A DNA stretch of 64,000 bases, from the NCBI GenBank assembly GCA_014156375.1, contig RQJH01000003.1:806001-870000 (forward strand), in the 5' to 3' direction. The notes beneath the pieces were generated by a model, which was not told the DNA's origin, did not search any database, and was given only the letters and a program-made list of their open reading frames with translations. This DNA is from Enterobacteriaceae bacterium 89. Lineage in GTDB: Bacteria > Pseudomonadota > Gammaproteobacteria > Enterobacterales > Enterobacteriaceae. This document shows, one piece after another, positions 53,400 to 63,583 of this stretch. The position numbers were made by a program, and so were the translations under genes. Within the stretch, counting starts at the first letter, position 1; each line of letters begins with the position of its first letter.

Positions 53400-53941
53400 G
53401 GTGTTATATCGGCAACTTCGCTGGAAAGTTTACGTCTTTTTACGGCTCTTGATGGTGGCTGGCAGAGACTGCACACAAAGCTCCCCACGGGTTGGTGAGC
53501 ATGAGTGATGAAGTTCCCGCCACAGCTGTTGCAGCCGCTGAGTTCAAGCATCCCGCTTTCGACAAAGCGAACCAGCGTCCACGCGCGGGTCAGGGCCAGA
53601 ATCGGGCCGTCTTCCTGCTGCGGACACTGCTCAAGATAGAGACGATAGGCTTTAATCACCGCATCAACGCCATTGCACAAGCCGGTTTTCAACAGGTATT
53701 GCCAGGCGTTACAGAACATGGAGGAGTGAATGTTCTGTTCCCAGGTCATAAACCAGTCGGTTGAAAACGGCAGCATGCCTTTCGGCGGTGGGCTACCGCG
53801 CAGCTCTTTGTACAATTTAATGAGACGACCGCGACTCAGCTGAGTTTCGCTTTCGAGCATCTGCAGACGCGCGCCAAGCGTGATCAATTCCATTGCCAGT
53901 TGTATGTCGCGGGCTTCCTGAACAATGCTTTTTTCGCTCAT
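53363..53941 (-). CDS. flhC: FlhC, flagellar master regulator subunit
   Basis: With FlhD forms the FlhD4C2 activator of class II flagellar genes. 192 residues as in E. coli. The zinc site is visible as four cysteines (GCNSCGG ... VCSLC, about 137-160). The stop lies within the MotR/motA leader, and the 3' end carries the motA promoter. Starts 2 nt after flhD. Confidence 0.98.
   Translation of the reverse strand: MSEKSIVQEARDIQLAMELITLGARLQMLESETQLSRGRLIKLYKELRGSPPPKGMLPFSTDWFMTWEQNIHSSMFCNAWQYLLKTGLCNGVDAVIKAYRLYLEQCPQQEDGPILALTRAWTLVRFVESGMLELSGCNSCGGNFITHAHQPVGSFVCSLCQPPSRAVKRRKLSSEVADITPQLLDEQIEQAV
53406..53432 (-). promoter_or_regulatory. Sigma-28 promoter of motAB-cheAW inside flhC
   Basis: Minus strand TAAACTTT (53425-53432), 11 nt, GCCGATAT (53406-53413): two mismatches to the FliA consensus. 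It is embedded in codons for [11 protein letters not shown] of flhC, the same place as in E. coli. Confidence 0.88.
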
Positions 53942-53943
53942 GA

Positions 53944-54294
53944 TCAGGCCCTTTTCTTCCGTGCAGAACCCTCTGCGAGGCTGGCTTCTTTCAATAAGCG
54001 CGTGGAGAGCAGAATACCGGTGTGAATTTGTTGCAGATCATCAACGCGCGACTCCTGCGTGAGCCGGTTGATGGTTTGATGGTTGTCAAAACGGAACTGG
54101 CAAACCAATTGGTTGGTTTCCGCTAATTTCACCATCTGTGGAAGTGTCAGTTCGCCAAGGGTCGTGGCCATCTCATCGTTGATTCCGAGACGGAACATGG
54201 CAGAGGCTTTATCCTGACTAATCAAACGCTGTGCAAGTAATAAATATGACAAATTAATGTCATAGATATGCTTTAGCAACTCGGATGTATGCAT
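53944..54294 (-). CDS. flhD: FlhD, flagellar master regulator subunit
   Basis: Partner of FlhC. 116 residues from ATG 54294 ([25 protein letters not shown]). An in-frame ATG three codons earlier (54303) would add MGK; the later start is preferred because GGGA sits 8 nt before it and matches the usual protein. Mostly helical dimer; Cys in QLVCQFRF forms the interchain disulfide in E. coli. First gene of flhDC. Confidence 0.97.
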   Translation of the reverse strand: MHTSELLKHIYDINLSYLLLAQRLISQDKASAMFRLGINDEMATTLGELTLPQMVKLAETNQLVCQFRFDNHQTINRLTQESRVDDLQQIHTGILLSTRLLKEASLAEGSARKKRA

Positions 54295-54489
54295 TTTTCC
54301 CATCCCGAATAACCAACCATTATTTTATGCGGAACACCCGCACCCCGTGATGTCGCCGGGAAAATTCCCGGTAAAAAAAGAAACGGCCAAATGCATAGTT
54401 GACTTAGGTATTGCATCCCTGCAAACCGCAAGGTTCTCCGTTCGAAGCTAAGAGTAACCCTGTAGTTTTAAATATTTCTTACAAATAAC

Positions 54490-54503
54490 TAAGATTTTTC
54501 CTA
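54490..54503. promoter_or_regulatory. RcsAB box of flhDC
   Basis: Reading toward flhD, TAGGAAAAATCTTA agrees at 12 of 14 positions with the RcsAB consensus and, as I recall, with the known flhDC site of E. coli. It lies about 196 nt upstream of flhD, next to the expected transcription start, where Rcs represses motility. Confidence 0.75.
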
Positions 54504-54570
54504 ATTCGTGGCAACTCTACTCGTCAGTTCTGACACATACAACGTGGGCTTACAGTAATTTTAAGAATTA

Positions 54571-54586
54571 TGTGATGCACGTCACA
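54571..54586. promoter_or_regulatory. CRP site of flhDC
   Basis: TGTGATGCACGTCACA has both half-sites perfect (TGTGA-N6-TCACA). Centred about 284 nt upstream of flhD, consistent with activation from about 70-85 nt upstream of the start used in E. coli. Confidence 0.9.
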
Positions 54587-54951
54587 TAAAACGGCCGAAT
54601 CATAACACTTAATCCATCAGATACAATGGTCATTTGTTCGTATTTCGTCCGATTACCCTTTTTTCTTATTCCACCTTTTTGAATAATTTTAAGCGACACA
54701 TTTATTTGCTTCTTTTTTCATCAATTCTTAATTCAACTTTTTCCCCGCGCCTTCAGCGCAATGATACGGCGCTCACACTTCAAAATAATCCTTGAAAAAC
54801 ATAGAGTTAATTATTCAGTTTTTCGGTGTAATTCCATAGCGGGATAATTAACATTTTGTTAGTTTTTATGCGCAACGAGTTACAATCTGCTCACTCAGTC
54901 GATAAATTTGCGATAAGTGCGTAAAAAAGCAGTAAAGTCGGATAGCCACCC

Positions 54952-54972
54952 TTATTCTTAATATAAGAATAA
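54952..54972. repeat. AT-rich palindrome upstream of uspC
   Basis: TTATTCTTA and TAAGAATAA are perfect 9-base arms around ATA, about 115 nt upstream of uspC and 660 nt upstream of flhD. No T-run follows; it looks like an operator. The binding protein is unknown. Confidence 0.6.
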
Positions 54973-55086
54973 TTAATGAATATTAGATGAACTTCACATT
55001 ACATTGCTGACGCCAGGCTTGCAGGAAATCCTGAAACAGAGTAATAGGAATGATGGGTGTTTTTTCGTCACACTGAAGGAGACAGG

Positions 55087-55515
55087 ATGACTTACTCACA
55101 TTTGCTGGTTGCTGTTGCGCCGACACCGGAAAGTCGAAAGCTGGTCAGTAAAGCGGTCTCAATCGCGAGGCCCATCAACGCGCGCGTCAGCCTGATGACG
55201 TCGGCGGCCGATCCAGAGATGTATAACCAGTTCGCGGCGCCAATGCTGGAAAACCTGCGTGATCTTATTCATGAAGAAACGCGGCAGTTCCTCGATGATC
55301 TTATTAAACATGCCGATTACCCTATCCAACAGACCACCATCGCCTGCGGTGAGCTGAGCGAACACATTAAGGATTTCTGTCTGAAGCAGCAGGTGGATTT
55401 AGTGATCTGCGGTAATCACAATCAGAGCTTCTTTTCACGTGCCACCTGCGCGGCAAAAAGCGTGGTGGTGAACAGCGGCGTTGATGTGCTGCTGGTGACC
55501 CTCGAAAACGAATAA
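55087..55515 (+). CDS. uspC: UspC, universal stress protein
   Basis: 142 residues from ATG 55087 (MTYSHLLVAVAPTPESRKLV), the K-12 length; AAGGAG precedes it, while the frame start at 55057 has none. USP alpha/beta fold; in E. coli UspC is linked to stress resistance, motility and scaffolding of the KdpDE system. The ATP-binding G-X2-G-X9-G(S/T) motif is not canonical (CGNHNQSFFSRATCAAKS), as in the UspA/C/D class that does not bind ATP. Confidence 0.95.
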   Translation: MTYSHLLVAVAPTPESRKLVSKAVSIARPINARVSLMTSAADPEMYNQFAAPMLENLRDLIHEETRQFLDDLIKHADYPIQQTTIACGELSEHIKDFCLKQQVDLVICGNHNQSFFSRATCAAKSVVVNSGVDVLLVTLENE

Positions 55516-55519
55516 ACAT

Positions 55520-55542
55520 GGCCCGGCACTCAGCGCCGGGCC
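55520..55542. terminator. Hairpin between uspC and otsA
   Basis: GGCCCGGC / GCCGGGCC with a short loop between the convergent stops of uspC and otsA. T-content after it is modest on both strands, so termination is likely but not certain. Confidence 0.5.
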
Positions 55543-55554
55543 ACTTGCCATTTA

Positions 55555-57808
<2,254 letters not shown>

Positions 57809-57849
57809 TTAAGTATAGACAGTGTGACGTTGCTCGCCATTTGCCAATC

Positions 57850-57877
57850 AAAACGCCAGTGGAGTTAGCCACTGGCG
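57850..57877 (-). terminator. Terminator of araFGH
   Basis: Minus-strand hairpin CGCCAGTGG / CCACTGGCG with loop CTAACT followed by TTTTG, between the araH stop and the otsB promoter region. Confidence 0.75.
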
Positions 57878-57911
57878 CGCGATTAGGATTACACTTAAAA
57901 GTTGGATGAAA

Positions 57912-58892
57912 TCAGGCGACGCGTTTGGCCTTCTGTTTATAGCGGTCGAAAATCACCGCCGCCAGCAGAATTAACCCGCGAACTACGTACTGTGAGAACG
58001 GCGAAATATTCAGCAGGTTCATGGCATTTTCCACCGTGCCGAGGATCAGGATCCCTGCCACGACGTAGGAAATCTTGCCGATTCCCCCTTTTAGCGACAC
58101 GCCGCCCAGCACGCAGGCCGAAATCACAATCAGCTCATAGCCAATCGAGGTCATCGGCTGGCCGCTGGTCATGCGCGAGGCCAGAATGATCCCCGCGGCG
58201 GCCGACACCAGCCCGGACAGCACGAAGATAATAATTTTGGTACGCACTACCGGCACGCCCGCAAGCCTTGCCGCCTCTTCATTGCCGCCAATCGCCAGGG
58301 TGTTGCGGCCAAACGTCGTTTTGTTCAGCAGCAGGCCAAAGAGGATCAGGCAGCCGACCGTCAGCCAGATAGGCGCTGGTAACCCCAGCCAGTTGGCATA
58401 GCCGAGGGTGAAGAAGCGTTCATCTTCAATCCCCACCGCCTTCCCGTCCGAAATGATATACGCCAGTCCGCGCACGATCTGCATCGTAGCCAGCGTGGTG
58501 ATCAGCGCGTTGATTTTTAACCGGGCGATGACGAAACCGTTGATAAGCCCGCTGACCGCTCCCAGCAGCAGCCCGGCAAATACGCCAAGCCACAGGCTTT
58601 CAGAGAGATTTATCACCACCGCGGTGGTGACGCCAGCACAGGCAATCACCGACGCCACAGAGAGGTCGAAATCGCCGGAAGCCAGGCAAAACAGCATGCC
58701 GCAGGCCACCATCCCGGACATCGAGATAGCAAGCCCCAGCCCTTTCATGTTGATAAAACTAGCAAAATTAGGCACAAAAATGACGCAGGCGAGAAACAGG
58801 ACGGCGAACACCACCAGCATGCCGTACTGGTCCCAGATGCGTCCGATGCTGAACGAATTCCGGCGTTCACCGGAGGTGGTAACGGATGACAT
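57912..58892 (-). CDS. araH: AraH, L-arabinose ABC transporter permease
   Basis: Membrane subunit of the AraFGH importer (BPD_transp_2 family). 326 residues, about nine to ten helices, with the family blocks GMLFCLASGDFDLSVASVIA, GFVIARLKINALITTLATM and GGNEEAARLAGVPV. Follows araG by 21 nt; last gene of araFGH. Confidence 0.96.
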   Translation of the reverse strand: MSSVTTSGERRNSFSIGRIWDQYGMLVVFAVLFLACVIFVPNFASFINMKGLGLAISMSGMVACGMLFCLASGDFDLSVASVIACAGVTTAVVINLSESLWLGVFAGLLLGAVSGLINGFVIARLKINALITTLATMQIVRGLAYIISDGKAVGIEDERFFTLGYANWLGLPAPIWLTVGCLILFGLLLNKTTFGRNTLAIGGNEEAARLAGVPVVRTKIIIFVLSGLVSAAAGIILASRMTSGQPMTSIGYELIVISACVLGGVSLKGGIGKISYVVAGILILGTVENAMNLLNISPFSQYVVRGLILLAAVIFDRYKQKAKRVA

Positions 58893-58913
58893 AATTCACT
58901 CCTTCTCAGGCTG

Positions 58914-60428
58914 TCAGGCTACGGCCTGAGTGGTTTTGGGCATTGCCAGGCTCAAGGCCTGCTGTTCATTGGCATTCTGGTGGCTTAATTCCCCGGCGAT
59001 CTCGCCTTCACGCATCACGATGATGCGGTCAGCCACACCTAACACTTCCGGCAGATCGCTTGAAGCAAACAGTACCGCCACGCCGGATGCGGCAAGGGCA
59101 TAGATGACGTTATAGATTTCATGCTTCGCGCCGACGTCTATCCCACGGGTGGGCTCGTCCAGCAAGATGACTTTCATCTCCTCCGACAGCCAGCGTCCCA
59201 GAATGGCTTTTTGCTGGTTACCACCGGACAGGTTCATGATTAGCTGGGCCGCGCTGGGAGTTTTGATATTCAGCGATTCAATATGATGCGCGGCGTTGCT
59301 GGATTCCCAGGCGTTGTTGATAAACCACCCGGCAAGAATGTGTTTACGCCGCGCGCTGATGTTGATGTTGTCGCGAACGGAATGGACCGGAATGATTCCG
59401 TCCGCTTTGCGGTCTTCCGGGCAAAGCATCATCCCCGCCCGAATGGCATGCGCAGGCTTATTGATCGTCACCGGCTGGCCGTCGATGCTCACCTGGCCTG
59501 CGGTAATCCGCGTACCGCCAAACAAGCCTTTCATCAGCTCGCTGCGCCCGGCACCGACCAGGCCAAACAGCCCGACAATCTCGCCGCTTTTTACCGTCAG
59601 ACTAATGGGCTGACGCACGCCTGGCGCTTTCACGTTTTCCAGTTTCAGACGCTCGGCACCGTATTCGCGCGGCTGCCAGCCATAGATATCACCAATGTTG
59701 CGCCCAACCATCGCCTGCACTAAACGGTCATGGCTGACCTGCTGCATATCGTCAAAGGTGCAGACATAGCGTCCATCCTTGAACACGGTAATCGCATCGC
59801 TGAGGGCGAAAATCTCTTCCATTCGGTGCGAAACGTAAATAATAACGCGACCCTCATTGCGTAATTCCCGGATCACCCGGAACAGATTTTCGATTTCTCT
59901 TGCCGATAATGAACTCGTGGGCTCATCGAAAGCGATCACTTTGGCGTTACGCGCCAGCGCTTTGGCAATTTCCACCATCTGCCACTGGCCGATGGAGAGA
60001 TATTTCAGCGGCGTCTGCGGATCGATATCCAGCCCTAAATGCTCCAGCTGCAGCCGCGCTTCATAATTGAGCAGTGAACGGTTAACGATCCCGCCCTTGT
60101 GCGGCAGCTGGCCGAGATAAATGTTCTCCGCCACGGTCATTTCCGGTACCAGGTGGAGCTCCTGATAAATAATGGCAACCCCGGCATTAAGCGCTGCGGC
60201 GGTATCGGCAAAGCTGACTTGCTGGCCTTTCAGCGCCAGAGTGCCCGCCGTAGGAGTGTAGTTGCCGCTGAGCACCTTCAGCAGCGTGGATTTTCCGGCA
60301 CCGTTTTCCCCCATCAGCGCGTGCACCTGCCCGGCATAACAGTCAAAGCTGATATCGGTCAGGGCCTTCACGCCCGGGAAGGTTTTGCTGATGCCGCGAA
60401 ATGAGAGATACGGCTGTGACTGCTGCAT
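58914..60428 (-). CDS. araG: AraG, L-arabinose ABC transporter ATPase
   Basis: Double ABC ATPase of the sugar-importer CUT2 class. 504 residues from ATG 60428 ([19 protein letters not shown]), the K-12 length. First domain: Walker [10 protein letters not shown], signature [15 protein letters not shown], Walker [12 protein letters not shown]. Second domain: [10 protein letters not shown] in place of Walker A (degenerate, usual in this class), [28 protein letters not shown]. The frame is open up to 60551, but those 41 codons read through a palindromic repeat and are rejected. Confidence 0.97.
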   Translation of the reverse strand: MQQSQPYLSFRGISKTFPGVKALTDISFDCYAGQVHALMGENGAGKSTLLKVLSGNYTPTAGTLALKGQQVSFADTAAALNAGVAIIYQELHLVPEMTVAENIYLGQLPHKGGIVNRSLLNYEARLQLEHLGLDIDPQTPLKYLSIGQWQMVEIAKALARNAKVIAFDEPTSSLSAREIENLFRVIRELRNEGRVIIYVSHRMEEIFALSDAITVFKDGRYVCTFDDMQQVSHDRLVQAMVGRNIGDIYGWQPREYGAERLKLENVKAPGVRQPISLTVKSGEIVGLFGLVGAGRSELMKGLFGGTRITAGQVSIDGQPVTINKPAHAIRAGMMLCPEDRKADGIIPVHSVRDNINISARRKHILAGWFINNAWESSNAAHHIESLNIKTPSAAQLIMNLSGGNQQKAILGRWLSEEMKVILLDEPTRGIDVGAKHEIYNVIYALAASGVAVLFASSDLPEVLGVADRIIVMREGEIAGELSHQNANEQQALSLAMPKTTQAVA

Positions 60429-60484
60429 AGGGACTCCTGAGAATACAAGTTGCAGGATGATGTTTCCGATCGGCACTGGCTGAT

Positions 60485-60610
60485 GCCCTCTCCCCGACCC
60501 TCTCCCACAGGGAGAGGGAGAAAACCGGCTCCGAACAGCGCCCTCTCCCACGGAAAATCGGCTCTATGCGGTTCCCTCTCCCTTGAGGGAGAGGGTTAGG
60601 GAGAGGGGGA
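60485..60610. repeat. CCCTCTCCC palindromic repeat between araF and araG
   Basis: Several inverted copies of the unit CCCTCTCCC / GGGAGAGGG (60485-60524, 60541-60550, 60574-60610), of a kind widespread in enterobacterial intergenic DNA. They form strong hairpins in the araF-araG gap, a place where mRNA 3' protection would raise binding-protein yield over membrane subunits. Confidence 0.8.
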
Positions 60611-60631
60611 AACAGCCATGAGGATCCAGAC

Positions 60632-61612
60632 TTACAGCCCCTTCTTAGCCAGCTCTTCTTTAAAGTTGTCGCGGGTGATCAGCACCACGTCGGTGACCGC
60701 CGTGAACTTAGGTGGCTCGGCATCTTTCTGCACCCAGTTGTAGAGCATTTCGCTGGTCTTATAGCCGTGAACGTCCGGGCTTGGCAGCAGTGAGCCATAG
60801 AACCCGGTTGGCTGTGCTTTGGACAGCTCATTCACCGCATCAACGCCGTTGATGCCAATCCCAATCACATCGGCGGCTTTAAAGCCCTGCCCTTCGGTCG
60901 CGCGCACGCCGCCCAGCACGGTGTTATCGTTCATGCCGAGAACCAGCCAGTGCTTCACGCCAGGGTGCTGAACCAACAAGGAGTTGCCAGCATCGAACGC
61001 ACCAGGAATATCGTTGGATTTGGTCGGTACTTTATAGATTTGTGCTTCAGGGAAACCGGCTTTTTTCAGCGCGTCCATTGACCCGGTGGTGCGACGGCGG
61101 GCGGTATCGAGTTCATCCGCCGTAATCGCCATCACGCCGGTGTCTTTCACATCCCATCCGCGTTTCTGCATCTCTTTGAACAGCTCATCACCCTGACGGG
61201 CGCCAATTTCACTGGCTGCCATCATCACCAGCGGCACGCTCTCCATTGGCTTGCCTTTGGCGTTGACGAACTGATCGTCGACGGTGATCACCTTCATGTC
61301 ATAGCTGCGAGCTTTGGCCATGATCGCGGGCCCAAGCTTGGGATCCGGCGTACATATAACAAAGCCTTTCGCTCCGTTCGCCGCCAGGCTGTCGATGGCA
61401 TTCAGCGTTTTTTCACCGTCCGGCACCGCAATTTTGATCACGTCAAAACCTAAATCTTTCCCGGCTTTATCGGCAAAACGCCATTCGGTCTGGAACCAGG
61501 GTTCCTCCGGCTGTTTGACCAAAAAACCCAGTTTCATCGTTTCAGCGATAGCTGATTGTGACATAACCGCCGCCAGCGCAACGGCGGCCAACGCTTTAGT
61601 AAATTTGTGCAT
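60632..61612 (-). CDS. araF: AraF, L-arabinose-binding protein
   Basis: Periplasmic binding protein delivering L-arabinose to AraGH. 326 residues with a signal peptide (MHKFTKALAAVALAAVMSQSAIAE) and mature start TMKLGFLVKQPEEPWFQTEW. Two-lobed type I fold; sugar contacts are expected from Lys in FLVKQPEEPW, and the C-terminal LGMNDNTVLGG and GINGVDAVNEL segments. First gene of araFGH; in E. coli induced by AraC-arabinose and CRP. Confidence 0.97.
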   Translation of the reverse strand: MHKFTKALAAVALAAVMSQSAIAETMKLGFLVKQPEEPWFQTEWRFADKAGKDLGFDVIKIAVPDGEKTLNAIDSLAANGAKGFVICTPDPKLGPAIMAKARSYDMKVITVDDQFVNAKGKPMESVPLVMMAASEIGARQGDELFKEMQKRGWDVKDTGVMAITADELDTARRRTTGSMDALKKAGFPEAQIYKVPTKSNDIPGAFDAGNSLLVQHPGVKHWLVLGMNDNTVLGGVRATEGQGFKAADVIGIGINGVDAVNELSKAQPTGFYGSLLPSPDVHGYKTSEMLYNWVQKDAEPPKFTAVTDVVLITRDNFKEELAKKGL

Positions 61613-61754
61613 GGTTAACTCCAGCTTGTACGAGCTTTTTTGTAGGGGATAAACAGACTCAATTTTTTTATCAGCAATAAAACAATGTTTTAGCGGTTTC
61701 GCTTTTGCGAGTATCAGCGCTGAGTCATTAATAGCGGGAAATTAATTGTCCATA

Positions 61755-61770
61755 GGAGAGCGCCATCACA
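61755..61770 (-). promoter_or_regulatory. Candidate CRP site upstream of araF
   Basis: On the minus strand TGTGATGGCGCTCTCC has a perfect left half-site and a 3-of-5 right half. It lies about 150 nt upstream of araF. Just downstream, TATGGA (61749-61754) resembles part of an AraC half-site, but its GCTA partner is 6 bp too far, so the AraC site is not settled. Confidence 0.35.
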
Positions 61771-61818
61771 CCGCAGAATTACAGTGATTGCGTACATAAA
61801 TTCAGCGAGAAATGACAT

Positions 61819-61850
61819 AAAAAAAGGGCAAATTGTCAGACAATTTACCC
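61819..61850 (-). terminator. Terminator of the DJ-1/PfpI gene
   Basis: Minus-strand hairpin GGGTAAATTG / CAATTTGCCC followed by seven T, about 45 nt after the stop of the DJ-1-like gene; it insulates it from araFGH. Confidence 0.8.
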
Positions 61851-61894
61851 AGGGGTTAGCAGAATAATCTATATCAATAACCAATGAATCCCTA

Positions 61895-62452
61895 TCACCA
61901 GCGGTAATAAATGTGGTCCGCATGTTCGCGCACCGGCGCTTCATCGCCTAATACTCTGGCCGCGATCGTCAGCGCAAAATCAAATACGTGTCCCAGACCT
62001 TTTCCACTGATCAGATTACCGTCTTCCACCACGGGGGCATCAACATATTGCCCGTCTTTAACATCCCGCCACAGCTCGCCTGAGCAGACATAGCGCCGCC
62101 CTTTCAGAAGGCCATTGCCGCCCAGCACCCTCGCGGCCGCCGAACAGATCGGGCAAATCCATTTCCCGGCAGCGTCATGAGTGGCGACAAAGTCGATAAC
62201 CTGCGGATTCGCGGCCAGGTTCATGCTGCCCTGCGGCCCGCCCGGCAGGACGATGGCGTCATACAGCTCAGCGCTGCGCTCTGCCAGCGTGCTGTCGGCC
62301 ACCATCGGTATTCCGTGATAGCTGGTGACTCCGCGCGAGTCAGCACAGGAAAGCAGTTCCACCGTCACATCCAGACGACGCAGGATATCAATGGTGACAA
62401 TTGCCTCGCCTTCCTCAAATCCTGGCGCCAGCAGCACCGCCACTTTTTTCAT
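61895..62452 (-). CDS. DJ-1/PfpI family protein
   Basis: 185-residue flavodoxin-like protein of the DJ-1/ThiJ/PfpI superfamily. The conserved Glu lies in GFEEGEAIV (residues 11-19) and the nucleophile-elbow Cys in ICPICSAAARVLG (about residue 104). Close to YajL-type proteins (DIL RR start, PGGPQGSMNL), which act as oxidative-stress chaperones or deglycases; since yajL belongs elsewhere in the genome, this is probably a paralogue. No equivalent lies between araF and ftnB in K-12. Substrate unknown. Confidence 0.8.
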   Translation of the reverse strand: MKKVAVLLAPGFEEGEAIVTIDILRRLDVTVELLSCADSRGVTSYHGIPMVADSTLAERSAELYDAIVLPGGPQGSMNLAANPQVIDFVATHDAAGKWICPICSAAARVLGGNGLLKGRRYVCSGELWRDVKDGQYVDAPVVEDGNLISGKGLGHVFDFALTIAARVLGDEAPVREHADHIYYRW

Positions 62453-62920
62453 TTACCTCTCCTTAATGTCAAATTTTGCCCAATCCGGCGCAGCTATGCC
62501 GCCAGGTAAAAATGATCTATTTCAAATTCATCAGACTAATGATTCAGCGGAAATTCAAAAATACCGACAATTAATGCATTTTCTCGTCTGGAGAAAACAT
62601 TGAATGTTAGCTAGATCCCAGTTCCGGGAAAGAATGAAGTCATACAATATTATTAAGTATCATGCTGGAAAAAGGCTTTAAAAAAGACAATTCATCTCAG
62701 GACGCGAATTAATTACCGCATCATGTAACGAACCGTAAATAATAAAGCATAGGAGTTTTCTTATCCCAAAAGTCGGCGTATTCTAAAAATGGTCAGACAG
62801 TGAATGTCGTACAGACCGTACCTTTATGCTAACGCTGGATAGCGCACGGCCAGGGTGGCCGGGAGGTCTGCGCTGCAGTTTTCAGCAGGTTCCGTCTCTT
62901 CAGGATATAAGGATATTACA
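62453..62920. other. Intergenic region upstream of ftnB and the DJ-1 gene
   Basis: 468 bases, AT-rich to about 62800, with no gene. It carries promoters for both neighbours. Seen: a CpxR-like direct repeat (62725-62739) and, near the ftnB start, a GC-rich leader hairpin CGGCC-AGGGT-GGCCG (62847-62861) flanked by GCGCA / TGCGC (62842-62873). Confidence 0.5.
62725..62739 (+). promoter_or_regulatory. Candidate CpxR box upstream of ftnB
   Basis: GTAACGAACCGTAAA matches GTAAA-N5-GTAAA at 9 of 10 fixed positions. It lies about 180 nt upstream of ftnB. Confidence 0.4.
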
Positions 62921-63424
62921 ATGGCAGTTCCGGGAATGGTTCAAAAGCTCAACACCCAGATGAATCTGGAGTTTTACGCCTCTAATTTATACCTGCGCTT
63001 TAGTGATTGGTGTTCCGAACATAAGCTGACGGGCACCGCCACCTTTTTACGTTCACAGGCACAGTCCAACGTCACCCATATGATGCGCGTATTTGATTTT
63101 ATGAAAAAGTCAGGCGCGTATCCGGTCGTGAAAGCTTCGCAGGCGTGTCACGATCAATGTGCCACCCTTGAAGATCTGTTTCTCAAAACGCTGGAAGAAC
63201 ATCAGCAGCGCAGCGACACGCTTTCAGCCCTGACGCTTGAAGCCAAAGCGTTACAGGACGACAGCACGCTGAATTTTTTAAACACGATGGAAAAAGAGCA
63301 GCAGCAGGACGGCCTGCTGCTACAGGCGATCCTCGATGAAGTCCGTAGCGCACGCAAAGCCGGACTGTGCATGCACCAGACCGATCAACATCTGTTGAAC
63401 GTGGTTAACCACCAGCAGCACTGA
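62921..63424 (+). CDS. ftnB: FtnB, ferritin-like protein
   Basis: Bacterial ferritin B; in Salmonella it is linked to iron-sulfur repair under oxidative stress. 167 residues from ATG 62921 ([31 protein letters not shown]), the K-12 length, with AAGGA 7 nt upstream; the frame opens at 62855 without a ribosome site. Four-helix bundle; the canonical ferroxidase ligands are only partly kept in FtnB proteins, and positions such as the His after EEFYA-type helix are replaced here as in K-12. The C-terminus LNVVNHQQH is typical. Confidence 0.93.
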   Translation: MAVPGMVQKLNTQMNLEFYASNLYLRFSDWCSEHKLTGTATFLRSQAQSNVTHMMRVFDFMKKSGAYPVVKASQACHDQCATLEDLFLKTLEEHQQRSDTLSALTLEAKALQDDSTLNFLNTMEKEQQQDGLLLQAILDEVRSARKAGLCMHQTDQHLLNVVNHQQH

Positions 63425-63583
63425 TCTCCCCGGGCGGCCTCGCCGCCCACCTCCCCGAATTGTTAACAAAATGTACACAACAGATTGTTTTTGCTGCTGT
63501 TTATAAATCCGATCTGCCTCTCACTCAATAACATTACAAAATGTAATGATTTCATTCTATTTTATGGATGAGACAGGTGAGAC

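Larger units (their letters stand above)
54295..55086. other. Long flhDC-uspC divergent regulatory region
   Basis: About 790 AT-rich bases without a convincing gene, holding the flhDC promoter and long leader (leftward) and the uspC promoter (rightward). Clear elements are the RcsAB box (54490-54503), the CRP site (54571-54586) and an AT-rich palindrome (54952-54972). No insertion sequence is present here, unlike the IS-bearing motile K-12 strains. Confidence 0.8.

Noticed and set aside
60429-60551. 41-codon extension of AraG
   Set aside because: It is a translation of the palindromic CCCTCTCCC repeat; ATG 60428 matches the E. coli start.
61857-61873. AraC half-site-like TAGC-N7-TCTATA
   Set aside because: Fits the AraC pattern with one mismatch but lies upstream of the DJ-1 gene terminator, on the wrong side and too far from the araF promoter to be convincing.
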